From the NCBI GenBank assembly GCA_028282625.1, contig JANQHP010000155.1, forward strand, positions 1 to 10,489: 10,489 bases of DNA, given 5' to 3'. Each line of letters starts with the position of its first letter. The stretch's first letter is position 1. A model generated the notes under the pieces. It saw nothing but the letters and a program-made list of their open reading frames with translations. It did no database searches and was not told the origin of the DNA. Position numbers and translations under genes: made by a program. Of the stretch, positions 1 through 6,923 are shown piece after piece. This DNA comes from Rickettsiales bacterium (GTDB lineage Bacteria; Pseudomonadota; Alphaproteobacteria; Rickettsiales; UBA8987).

Positions 1-1302
1 GGGCACCGTGCACGTGTACCGCAAAATCGCCAGGTACGCCACCGTCAGCACCGCTGCCAGCACCCAGCCGGCATAATCACCAAATGCCCCTTTCATCCAG
101 CCGATAGCGTAATACATCACGCCAGCTAAAATTAGTAGGCTTGAAACCGTAATGCCAAAAGAAATAATGCTTTGAAAGGCCGTACGCTCCACCGCGCGCG
201 GCAAACAGGCCATCTCCGCCTTCACCGCTTCTAAATGCACAATATAAAGCAGCGCAATATAAGAAATCACCGCCGGCAAAAAGGCGTGCTTGATCACTTC
301 CGTATAAGGAATCCCGACATATTCCACCATCAAGAAGGCAGCCGCACCCATCACCGGCGGCATAATCTGACCGTTGACCGAGGAGGACACCTCCACCGCA
401 CCTGCTTTTTCCCCGCTAAAACCGACCCGCTTCATCAGCGGCACCGTAAAGGTCCCGGTCGTGACCGTATTGGCAATCGAAGAACCTGAAATCAGCCCGG
501 TCATCCCTGAGGAAAGCACCGCCGCTTTCGCTGGCCCGCCACGCAAATGCCCCAGCAGTGAAAACGCCATTTTAATGAAATAATTGCCCGCACCCGCCTT
601 ATCCAGCAGTGCCCCAAACAACACAAAAAGAAACACAAAGCTGGTGGAAACACCAAGCGCAATGCCAAATACCCCTTCCGTGCTCAGCCATTGATGGTTG
701 GCCACCTTGGTAAGCGTTTGACCCTTATGGCGGATCATATCCGGAATGAAATCCGCATTACCAAACAAGGTGTAGACCAAAAAGATAATGGCCATAATCG
801 GTAAAGGTGGCCCCAGTGAACGGCGTGTGGCCTCCAGTAGCAACAGCAAGCCAACCACCGCAACCACGACATCCAGCGTAATCGGGATGCCGGCACGCCC
901 CGCTAAATCTTCAAAGAAGATGTAAAAATACAACGCGCAAAATGTGGCGAGAAACGCCAGGAAAACATCCACCCACGGAATGGATTTGCGCGGCGAACTC
1001 TTAAGAGCCGGATAGGCCAGAAAAGCCAACAATACCGCAAAACCCAAATGCACCGAACGTGCGCGCGTGTCATCCAGCACGCTAATGGTGAAGCCCAGGT
1101 CAAACTGGTTAAACCAGGCTACAAAACTATAATGCAGCGGCGAGGCAATCCATAGTTGAAAAAGGGACCACAAAAACGCCACGCCAAGGAGGCAAAAGGC
1201 CACAATCGGGTTACTCGGTTGGCGTGCACCAGCGTCTGTTTCGATCACGAGATCTTCCAGATCACGCGCGGACATCTGCTGCTGCGTACTATTTTCCGCC
1301 AT
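1..1302 (-). CDS. TRAP transporter fused permease (DctQM, TAXI-associated), C-terminus cut by window edge
   Basis: Inner-membrane permease of a tripartite ATP-independent periplasmic (TRAP) transporter, importing a substrate delivered by its periplasmic binding protein with an ion gradient. Reading leftward from ATG at 1302 gives 434 residues with no stop before the edge, so it is 3'-partial. The soluble N-terminus (1-30) precedes many hydrophobic segments (about 32-52, 84-98, 110-130, 141-157, 167-181, 210-233). DctM hallmarks follow: GHLRGGPAKAAVLSSGMTGL from 251, then SGSSIANTVTTGTFTVPLMK at 272-291, and QIMPPVMGAAAF at 312-323. A small-domain-like N-terminal part joined to DctM without a break is the fused 4TM/12TM architecture that typically partners TAXI binding proteins, and a TAXI gene lies 60 bp upstream, so the pair is probably co-transcribed. 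The ribosome-binding site is weak (GGGTG), which may mean coupling to the upstream gene. Family is certain; substrate is unknown (dicarboxylates or amino acids such as glutamate are known for the family). Confidence 0.95.
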   Translation of the reverse strand, partial: MAENSTQQQMSARDLEDLVIETDAGARQPSNPIVAFCLLGVAFLWSLFQLWIASPLHYSFVAWFNQFDLGFTISVLDDTRARSVHLGFAVLLAFLAYPALKSSPRKSIPWVDVFLAFLATFCALYFYIFFEDLAGRAGIPITLDVVVAVVGLLLLLEATRRSLGPPLPIMAIIFLVYTLFGNADFIPDMIRHKGQTLTKVANHQWLSTEGVFGIALGVSTSFVFLFVLFGALLDKAGAGNYFIKMAFSLLGHLRGGPAKAAVLSSGMTGLISGSSIANTVTTGTFTVPLMKRVGFSGEKAGAVEVSSSVNGQIMPPVMGAAAFLMVEYVGIPYTEVIKHAFLPAVISYIALLYIVHLEAVKAEMACLPRAVERTAFQSIISFGITVSSLLILAGVMYYAIGWMKGAFGDYAGWVLAAVLTVAYLAILRYTCTVP

Positions 1303-1362
1303 ATTGCACCCGATTACGTTAGGATAAGAGCTACTTTATAGCGCGAAAAACGATAGAATCGA

Positions 1363-2355
1363 CTATTTTTCTGTGATTAAGCCGATTTCACGGAAATAGC
1401 GCGCTGCCCCTTCATGCAGGGGAGCGCTGTTCCCCTCATAGACCAATTTTTCTGGGCTTAGCGTGGAAAAGACAGGATGCAGCGTTTTGAAATTATCAAA
1501 ATTTCCGAACACAGAGCGTACCACTTGATAGACCACATCCTCATCTACCGAAGCAGAAGAAACAAACGTCGCCTTCACACCAAATGTTTCCACATCGTTT
1601 GGATTACCAGCATACATGCCGCCTGGAATCACAATCTTGGCATAAAAAGGAAACTCTGCCACCATGGCTTGCACCACATCGTCGTTCACCGGAATGATGT
1701 TCGTATCACACGTGGTGGTCACTTCCTGCAGCGCACCGTTGGGGTGACCGGCCACATAAATCATCACGTCAATTTTGTTATCGCACAGGGCCTGCGCTTG
1801 CTCCGAAGCTTTGAGCTCTGCGGCCAACTTAAAGCTGCTTTTGGTCCAGCCCTTGCGTGCCATCAAAGCATCCATGGTCGCACGTTGACCCGAGCCAGGG
1901 TTACCAATATTGACCCGCTTGCCTACCAAATCGTTAAACGTTCTCACACCACTATCGGCGCGTGCCACGACCGTGAAAGGCTCACCATGTAGGGAGAAGA
2001 GCGAACGAAGTTTGCTATCAGGACCCAATTTCTTAAAAGGACCCGTGCCATGCCAGGAATGGTACTGCCAATCCGACTGAGCAACCGCCACATCCAACTC
2101 ATTGATGCGCAGGGAATTTAAGTTATAAACCGAGCCGCTTGTAGATTCCACCGAGCAACGGATACCGTGCTCACGACGGCCGCGATTGACCAAGCGACAG
2201 ATCGCACCACCGGCCGGGTAGTACACACCGGTCACGCCACCGGTTCCAATGGTAATATATTTATCGCCCGCATAGGCATCTGGGGCAAAGGATATGCTGC
2301 TAAAAACAGCGACACCTAACAGAAAAGTTGCGAAGATTTGCAAACGCGTTTTCAT
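1363..2355 (-). CDS. TAXI-family TRAP transporter solute-binding protein
   Basis: Periplasmic substrate-capturing component of a TRAP-TAXI importer (330 residues, normal family length). A Sec signal peptide is visible: basic start MKTR, hydrophobic core, and probable cleavage after AYA at residue 29. The mature protein opens with the TAXI hallmark ITIGTGGVTGVYYPAGGAIC (34-53), followed by an STSGS element near 72-76, LRINELDVAVAQSDW, GKRVNIGNPGSGQRATMDAL, and ALCDNKIDVMIYVAGHPNGA, all typical of the family. The start is supported by a good Shine-Dalgarno (TAAGGAG, complement of 2364-2370) about 8 nt from the ATG. The fused permease follows directly, so these two genes make a complete transporter. 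A -10-like TATACT (complement of 2381-2386) and a palindrome at 2423-2434 lie upstream, suggesting its own regulated promoter. The ligand cannot be told from sequence. Family assignment is firm. Confidence 0.95.
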   Translation of the reverse strand: MKTRLQIFATFLLGVAVFSSISFAPDAYAGDKYITIGTGGVTGVYYPAGGAICRLVNRGRREHGIRCSVESTSGSVYNLNSLRINELDVAVAQSDWQYHSWHGTGPFKKLGPDSKLRSLFSLHGEPFTVVARADSGVRTFNDLVGKRVNIGNPGSGQRATMDALMARKGWTKSSFKLAAELKASEQAQALCDNKIDVMIYVAGHPNGALQEVTTTCDTNIIPVNDDVVQAMVAEFPFYAKIVIPGGMYAGNPNDVETFGVKATFVSSASVDEDVVYQVVRSVFGNFDNFKTLHPVFSTLSPEKLVYEGNSAPLHEGAARYFREIGLITEK

Positions 2356-2380
2356 GAAACATGCTCCTTAAACTTAAGCT

Positions 2381-2386
2381 AGTATA
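2381..2386 (-). promoter_or_regulatory. Possible -10 element for the TAXI-permease operon
   Basis: TATACT on the minus strand (5 of 6 to TATAAT) lies 25 bp before the TAXI start codon, a sensible position for a promoter with a short leader. No good -35 hexamer is found 16-18 bp further up (GCAGGC or GGCAGG), so an activator would probably be needed. The palindrome at 2423-2434 would then be centred about 53 bp upstream of the predicted start point, a distance suited to activation. A short inverted repeat CTTAA-AC-TTAAG (2367-2378) lies between the -10 and the Shine-Dalgarno. Inferred by eye only. Confidence 0.3.
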
Positions 2387-2409
2387 GTCTATGTTTTTTC
2401 TTTGCCTGC

Positions 2410-2450
2410 CCCCAGAGCCACATTGGTATACCAAGTGACACACCCTGGGG
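2410..2450. promoter_or_regulatory. Nested inverted repeat with perfect palindrome TTGGTATACCAA (GntR/FadR-type operator candidate)
   Basis: The core TTGGTATACCAA at 2423-2434 is a perfect 12-bp palindrome. Outer arms CCCCAG (2410-2415) and CTGGGG (2445-2450) and a partial middle arm (CAC/GTG on the minus strand) surround it, making a 41-bp imperfect dyad. TTGGTNNNACCAA-like and TTGGTATACCAA-like sites are the established operator type of FadR-subfamily (FCD domain) GntR regulators such as UxuR, LldR and PdhR, which often control organic-acid transport. It lies between marR and the TAXI gene, upstream of the TRAP-TAXI operon. No GntR gene is in the window. The absence of a T-run after it on either strand argues against a terminator. 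It could instead be a MarR site, although MarR sites usually look different. Confidence 0.5.
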
Positions 2451-2563
2451 CAACAGAATAATGCACCCCCGGGAAAAAAGGACGTTTCCGCTCTTAACTA
2501 ACGAAGGAAGAACAACAACATCACAAATACCACACACCGTTACAGGAATGAAAAGACTTTACC

Positions 2564-2591
2564 ACAGATGACCGGAAACAGCAACATCTGT
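2564..2591 (-). terminator. Weak hairpin downstream of marR, possible terminator
   Basis: ACAGATG (2564-2570) and CATCTGT (2585-2591) form a perfect 7-bp stem with a 14-nt loop, starting 17 bp after the MarR stop codon in the direction of transcription. There is no clean T-run: the transcript continues GGTAAAGTCTTTTC. It may be a weak or factor-assisted terminator of the upstream operon, a transcript-stabilising hairpin, or chance. Confidence 0.25.
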
Positions 2592-2608
2592 CTGCATGAA
2601 TCGGTCTA

Positions 2609-3073
2609 TCAAGAGTTGTAGTTGGTCGCTTTCCACAATAAATGCGAAAAACACTCTTCCAGCTTATGCAAGCTTGCACTCGTGGCATCCAACGTTTCTT
2701 CGGAAAAATCCTGCGAAGCAAGCGACTGCATCGTATCGGCATGCATGGCGTCAATCGCCGCGCACAATTTCTGCCCCTTTTCGGAAAGCCTGACCTTGAC
2801 CGAGCGCTTATCATGCGTGGAGCGCTCCTGAATCAAGAAGCCGTTTTCTACCAACTTTTTCACATTATACGATACATTCGAACCCAGATAATACCCGCGA
2901 TGGGTCAGCTCACCCACCGTCAGCGTTTCATCTCCAATATTATACAAGATCAGCGTCTGCACATTATTAATATCCTCCACACCCTGACGCTCCAGCTCCA
3001 CCTTAATAATATCCAGAAAGCGGCGATGCAGGCGCTCAATCAGCAACATCGTAGAAAGGTAGGTTCTTTTCAT
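2609..3073 (-). CDS. MarR-family winged-helix transcriptional regulator (LdtR-like)
   Basis: Dimeric DNA-binding regulator of 154 residues, usual MarR size. The winged helix-turn-helix spans roughly 38-102: NVQTLILYNIG, then TVGELTHRGYYLGSNVSYNV (52-71) carrying the recognition helix, KKLVENGFL, and the wing RSTHDKRSVKVRLSEKGQ with its conserved D-x-R (D88, R90). N- and C-terminal helices (1-32, 105-150) would form the dimer interface. The YYLGSNVSYN segment resembles the alphaproteobacterial subgroup that includes LdtR, known for regulating an L,D-transpeptidase gene; that link is from memory and by eye. The ATG lies 1 nt after the stop of the DctP gene (TAATATG) with a GGAG Shine-Dalgarno inside the DctP coding end, so the two are translationally coupled. 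Co-expression with a solute-binding protein suggests it may sense the transported compound, or simply be carried in the operon. Its DNA target is unknown. Confidence 0.9.
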   Translation of the reverse strand: MKRTYLSTMLLIERLHRRFLDIIKVELERQGVEDINNVQTLILYNIGDETLTVGELTHRGYYLGSNVSYNVKKLVENGFLIQERSTHDKRSVKVRLSEKGQKLCAAIDAMHADTMQSLASQDFSEETLDATSASLHKLEECFSHLLWKATNYNS

Positions 3074-3074
3074 A

Positions 3075-4178
3075 TTAATGCTCCGTTACCAGGCGACGGC
3101 CTTGCATAAATCCATATTCCGATACAGGCTCCATTGCCATGGATTGTTGTTGAAAATGCTGATAACTCTCATAAATCTTGCGCGAAATGTCGTCTTTTTC
3201 CCCTACTTCTGCCACCACATCGCGGGCATGTTGATAAAACAATTGCTGGATGGCATCTGGATACACACGCACCTCCACATTCGCCAAAGATTTCAGTGCC
3301 GCAAAGGCTCGTATATTGTTAGCGTAATATTCCGCCAGCATCAATGCATTTTCTGTCGCACACGCCGTTTTGACCACACGCTGCATCTCCTTGGAAAGCG
3401 AGGCAAACGCCTCCTTGTTGACCAAAAGCTCCAGCGTCGCGCCGCCCTCATGAAAACCCGGACCGTAGTAATAAGGCGCAATCTGATGGAACCCAAGCGC
3501 CATATCATTCCACGGGCCGACCCACTCCAACGCATCAATCACACCCGATTGCAACGCGGTGAAAAGCTCCTGCGGGGGGATCGTCTGCGCACTACCACCC
3601 AAGCGGCTTAGCACCTCACCGGCTAAGCCTGGCATGCGCATCTTGAGCCCTTTCAGGTCCTCAGGCGTATTGATCTCCCGTGTAAACCACCCGCCCATTT
3701 GCGTACCGGTATTGCCTGCGGCAAACGCCCGCACACCAAAAGGCTTATACAGCTCATCCCACAGCTGTTGCCCACCACCAAAATAAAGCCAGGCCGCATG
3801 TTCCTGCGCAGTCATCCCACCCGGAACTGCCGTAAAAAACGCCGATGCCTTATGTTTATTGAGCCAATAATAGGAAGCCGTATGGCCCATCTCCACCGTG
3901 CCTTGCGCCACCGCGTCAAACACACCAAGCGGCGGCACCATCTCCCCACCACCATAGGTCTTGACCTCTAATTTTCCTTCTGAAAGCGCGGCGCTACGCT
4001 TGGCCAACCGCACCGCACCCGTGCCAAGCCCAGGCAGCGCTTTTTGCCAGGTCATGACCATCTTCCAATGCTGCACGCCCTTGGCAATCGCAGGCCTGGG
4101 AAAACCCGCCTGCGCCACACCCAAAAACGCCAGCGGCGTTGCCAGCAGCGCCTTCATGGCTCGACGACGATGCTTCAT
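3075..4178 (-). CDS. dctP: DctP-family TRAP transporter solute-binding protein, TakP-like
   Basis: Periplasmic binding protein of the classical TRAP family, unrelated to the TAXI protein nearby. From ATG at 4178 it has 367 residues. The leader has three arginines at 4-6, a hydrophobic stretch, and a likely AIA cleavage at 32, resembling a Tat signal, as in TakP. Family motifs include KMVMTWQKALPG after the leader, GGGEMVPPLGVFDAV, EDLKGLKMRMPGLAGEV with the conserved carboxylate-binding arginine (R181), IPPQELFTALQSGVIDALEW, and WNDMALGFHQIAPYYYGPGF. The last block is very like TakP-type proteins, which bind 2-oxo acids, so a 2-oxo or hydroxy acid ligand is plausible but unproven. I chose ATG 4178 because it overlaps the upstream stop (TGATG). 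In-frame ATG 4190 and GTG 4202 are alternatives; an AAGG lies too far upstream of both for a confident choice. No DctQ/DctM partner genes adjoin it, so its permease is elsewhere or is the downstream fused one. Confidence 0.93.
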   Translation of the reverse strand: MKHRRRAMKALLATPLAFLGVAQAGFPRPAIAKGVQHWKMVMTWQKALPGLGTGAVRLAKRSAALSEGKLEVKTYGGGEMVPPLGVFDAVAQGTVEMGHTASYYWLNKHKASAFFTAVPGGMTAQEHAAWLYFGGGQQLWDELYKPFGVRAFAAGNTGTQMGGWFTREINTPEDLKGLKMRMPGLAGEVLSRLGGSAQTIPPQELFTALQSGVIDALEWVGPWNDMALGFHQIAPYYYGPGFHEGGATLELLVNKEAFASLSKEMQRVVKTACATENALMLAEYYANNIRAFAALKSLANVEVRVYPDAIQQLFYQHARDVVAEVGEKDDISRKIYESYQHFQQQSMAMEPVSEYGFMQGRRLVTEH

Positions 4179-5014
4179 CAGCGAGACCATTCGTTCGACC
4201 ACACCTTATCCGACCCATACTGGCCAGGCAGATGCACCCCTATAAGTGCCCTACTATTCACTTCAGGCTTGACCTTCTCTCCCTCTGGCACCAGCTTAAT
4301 ACCTGTCGTGAGCACACCCACCACCGACTTTGGGAACAGATATTCATCCTTCTTTTCATCCCTTATCACCAGCTGACGCGCCATCAACTCCTCTATAATA
4401 TGTTGCATCGAACCTGCTAACACGGGCTTTTCCTTGCCATCATCACCCCCCCCCGCGTGAACAGGCGTTAAATCTGTTACTTTTAAGTGCACAAAGCCTG
4501 TCTCTTCTCTTGCGTCCACCCGCTTTAGCAACTGTACCAAATCCACCAAAGCCTCTTTATACGACACATCTCCCATATGAACCAATGTGCTCACCAAACC
4601 ACGTGCCTCAGGATAATTCCACCGCACATTAGGCAGTTTGAGCTTTTTATCCTCTTGCGCTTTAGGTGGTTCTGTTTTTTGTACCCTAGCCTTTTTTTCT
4701 TCTTTCTCATGCGCCTCAGCCAATGCCATGGAAAGCGGCTCCAGATGTTCTGCGTAAACAAAAAAATGCTGGGGTTTATTATAAAGCAAATCACACAATC
4801 CCAGAAGTTTGAGTGCTTTATACTGATCTTCTGGACGGCTTAGACTAACTGAAAATGCTTCTCCATCCACTTTCTTAATCAACAAATCCTGCTTATAATC
4901 GTTCCCCTCCCATGCTTTGGCCAATAGAAGTTCAAACCAATTGCGGTCCTCTTGAGGCGTACGCATAAACGCATCAACAAATCGATGGATTTTATCCTCA
5001 TCACTACTGAGCAT
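4178..5014 (-). CDS. Unrecognised 278-residue soluble protein between two transporter genes
   Basis: I do not recognise this protein. It has no signal peptide and no membrane segments, so it is predicted cytoplasmic. A mostly helical, acidic N-terminal part (1-100) is joined by a lysine/glutamate-rich linker (about 101-127) to a C-terminal part (128-278) with a helical stretch LVDLVQLLKRVDAREE, a Gly-Gly-Gly-Asp-Asp turn (188-192), the helix MQHIIEELMARQLV, and an unusual end VWSNEWSR. The ATG at 5014 is 2 nt after the transporter stop (TAACAATG), with GGAGG 12 nt upstream. The reading frame continues upstream to 5179, but that would overlap the transporter gene, so I rejected it. The stop overlaps the DctP start. 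The gene is visibly more AT-rich than its neighbours and contains A7 and G9 runs. Context suggests a role linked to the transport operon (regulation, assembly or metabolism), but no function can be assigned. An unbroken frame and tight junctions argue it is real. Confidence 0.85.
   Translation of the reverse strand: MLSSDEDKIHRFVDAFMRTPQEDRNWFELLLAKAWEGNDYKQDLLIKKVDGEAFSVSLSRPEDQYKALKLLGLCDLLYNKPQHFFVYAEHLEPLSMALAEAHEKEEKKARVQKTEPPKAQEDKKLKLPNVRWNYPEARGLVSTLVHMGDVSYKEALVDLVQLLKRVDAREETGFVHLKVTDLTPVHAGGGDDGKEKPVLAGSMQHIIEELMARQLVIRDEKKDEYLFPKSVVGVLTTGIKLVPEGEKVKPEVNSRALIGVHLPGQYGSDKVWSNEWSR
4446..4454 (-). repeat. Nine-G homopolymer inside the unknown gene
   Basis: Nine C on the plus strand, so nine G in the coding sense, spanning codons 187-190 (Ala-Gly-Gly-Gly). 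The frame is intact at nine. One extra G gives an immediate TGA after residue 190. One missing G gives nine altered residues (about 198 in total) and then TAG. Tracts of this kind are known substrates for slipped-strand mispairing in other bacteria. Whether it varies here cannot be seen from one sequence. Confidence 0.9.
4691..4697 (-). other. A_AAA_AAG slippery heptamer in frame for -1 slippage
   Basis: Coding-sense GAA AAA AAG (codons 106-108 of the unknown gene) contains A_AAA_AAG in exactly the phase needed for -1 ribosomal frameshifting, the same heptamer used by E. coli dnaX. After slippage the next codons are GGC TAG, so the product would be about 109 residues, ending at the linker between the two halves. 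I see no convincing stimulatory hairpin just downstream and no Shine-Dalgarno at the usual 10 nt upstream. The Lys/Glu-rich linker makes a chance occurrence likely. Confidence 0.35.
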
Positions 5015-5016
5015 TG

Positions 5017-6849
5017 TTAACCCGTGCCTCCTAACACCATATACGCATAACCAAGATAAACCACCCAGATAATCAGTGCAAGTGGAAGCCCGGCACGCAT
5101 AAAATCGGCAAACTTGTAGTGCCCAGGTCCCATCACCATCAGGTTGGTTTGGTACCCAATTGGCGTTACAAACGAGCAATTACACGCAAAGATCACCGCA
5201 AAAATAAACAAGGTCGGGTCTGCCCCAAGCTCTTGCGCCACATTGACCGCAATCGGCACGAAAAGCACCGCGGCCGCGTTGTTACTTAACACATTGGTGA
5301 GCAGCATCATCAGCAAAAACAGCGCAGCCAAAATCCACAACGTATCCGCACCGCCCATCACCACAATCAACCCATGCGCCAAAAAGCGCGCGCCACCCGT
5401 GGCCTGCAAAGCCGTACCCAGCGCAAGGGAAGCAGCCACCATCAGCATAATATTCAAATCCAGTGCACGCACCGCCTGATTGATCGTCAGCGATTTCACC
5501 AGCAACATCGCCCCCACCCCGGCAAAAGCACCAATCGCAATCGGCACCACCTCCAGCGCCGCCAGCCCCACCACCGCACCAAAAATCGCCAAGGTGGGCT
5601 TGGCCTTGCTGCCGGAATGAAAGGCCTCACTGGACCATTCCATCAGCAAAAAGTCGCGGCTCTCATGCAACTGCATAATGTCTTCCGGGCGCCCCATCAC
5701 CAAGAGCACGTCCCCTGCTGCTAGCCGAATTTCGGTCGCACGCGCACGGATATTGCGCGATTGCCGCTGAATGCCGAGCACCACGCAATCAAACTGCCGG
5801 TGGAAACCTATCTGCTCCAACGTGCGCCCAATCATCTTGGAAGCCGGCGCCACCACCACTTCGGCCATGTTGATATCCGCCGCACCCAACTCTTCATCCG
5901 AATCGGAACCTTCTCCCAGCCTGGCAAGATGGCGCTCCAAACTATCGGGATTCTGGGCAAAAAATTCTGCCAGCTCCTTCTTGCCGGCCGATAGCACCAA
6001 AATATCCTGCGGACGCAACACGATCGACTCATCAAATGGCGGCAAAAACGCATGCTCCCCGCGCTGCACCATGCGTACCGCCAAATCTGGTGCATGCTCA
6101 AGCGCACCGCTCTCAAGCTTCTTCCCGACAAAATCGGACCCATACTCCACCATCACCTGCGCCACAAACTGACGCTGCGCGTCCTCTTCACGAAAACTGC
6201 GCGCCAGCGACGCACGGTCGGGCAAAATACGCGGCACCACGACCACCACATAGACAAAACCCGCCAGCGCCATAAACACACCCGGCACAATAAAGTCAAA
6301 AAAGCCGAGCGGCTCCATCCCCATTTCCCCCATAATGCCGGAAACCAGAATGTTGGTACTACTACCAATCAGGGTTGTCATCCCACCCAAGATCGACACA
6401 AAAGAAAGCGGAATCATCACCCGACTCACCGAAAGCCCCATCTGCTTGGCAAGGGTTGCCATAATCGGGATAAAAATCACCACCACCGGCGTATTGTTCA
6501 TCACACCGCTAATCACCCCCACGCACAAAAGCGTCATGCTGATCGCGAGAAAAGTATGGTTGCGCGTCACACGCAAAATTACATGCGCCACCTCGTTTAA
6601 GGCACCGGTTTGGATAATGGCCTGCCCCAACACCAGAAGCGAGAGCACACTAATCAAGGCCGGGTTGGAAAAGCCCATCAACAGCGCCGACATATCCAGC
6701 AACACCGTGCCGTCTTCTTCCACCACCGGCACAAAATGGTAAAACAGCAGCAAAGCCGCAATAATCAAGACCGAGGTCACCTCCATCGGTATCCGATCCG
6801 AGGCATAGGCATAAATCGCCAGCACAATCATTAGCAGCGAAAACAGCAT
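5017..6849 (-). CDS. SLC13/DASS-family anion transporter with two RCK_C domains
   Basis: Inner-membrane carrier of 610 residues, typical of the bacterial SLC13-like group with cytoplasmic RCK_C (TrkA-C) domains between two membrane halves. The first half (1-210) carries MNNTPVVVIFIP (117-128) and GSSTN (162-166), the substrate/sodium-site motif. Soluble RCK_C domains lie at about 226-300 and 325-402 (GRTLEQIGFHRQFDCVVLGI, LAAGDVLLVMG). The second half (418-608) repeats the pattern with NVLSNNAAAVLFVPIA (519-534) and TPIGYQTNLMVMGPGHY (562-578). Such proteins move sulfate, di- or tricarboxylates, or other anions; the exact substrate is not readable. The RCK_C pair suggests control by a small cytoplasmic ligand. 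Its ATG at 6849 is the only good start before an upstream in-frame stop, and its Shine-Dalgarno is weak. It heads the tightly packed operon with the unknown protein, the DctP protein and the MarR regulator. Confidence 0.93.
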   Translation of the reverse strand: MLFSLLMIVLAIYAYASDRIPMEVTSVLIIAALLLFYHFVPVVEEDGTVLLDMSALLMGFSNPALISVLSLLVLGQAIIQTGALNEVAHVILRVTRNHTFLAISMTLLCVGVISGVMNNTPVVVIFIPIMATLAKQMGLSVSRVMIPLSFVSILGGMTTLIGSSTNILVSGIMGEMGMEPLGFFDFIVPGVFMALAGFVYVVVVVPRILPDRASLARSFREEDAQRQFVAQVMVEYGSDFVGKKLESGALEHAPDLAVRMVQRGEHAFLPPFDESIVLRPQDILVLSAGKKELAEFFAQNPDSLERHLARLGEGSDSDEELGAADINMAEVVVAPASKMIGRTLEQIGFHRQFDCVVLGIQRQSRNIRARATEIRLAAGDVLLVMGRPEDIMQLHESRDFLLMEWSSEAFHSGSKAKPTLAIFGAVVGLAALEVVPIAIGAFAGVGAMLLVKSLTINQAVRALDLNIMLMVAASLALGTALQATGGARFLAHGLIVVMGGADTLWILAALFLLMMLLTNVLSNNAAAVLFVPIAVNVAQELGADPTLFIFAVIFACNCSFVTPIGYQTNLMVMGPGHYKFADFMRAGLPLALIIWVVYLGYAYMVLGGTG

Positions 6850-6923
6850 GGGCAGATGCGCTGCCAGGTCCAGGGTAGAAAGAAACAGAATAAAAACGCC
6901 TCACACGTTGAAACAACGCGCTA

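Noticed and set aside
1477..1992. Plus-strand open frame of 171 codons
   Set aside because: Antisense to the TAXI protein, which has clear family motifs; the translated frame is His/Arg-rich, as expected of a shadow.
2470..2500. GGAAA/TTTCC repeat next to a T-run as a terminator
   Set aside because: The stem is only 3-5 bp with no GC-rich core preceding the T-run in the right direction.
2642..3109. Plus-strand open frame of 155 codons
   Set aside because: Antisense to the MarR gene, with no recognisable motif or ribosome-binding site.
5015..5179. Longer N-terminus for the unknown 278-residue protein
   Set aside because: It would overlap 163 bp of the SLC13 coding end and encodes a Cys/Trp-rich non-homologous stretch; ATG 5014, 2 nt after the stop, is far more likely.
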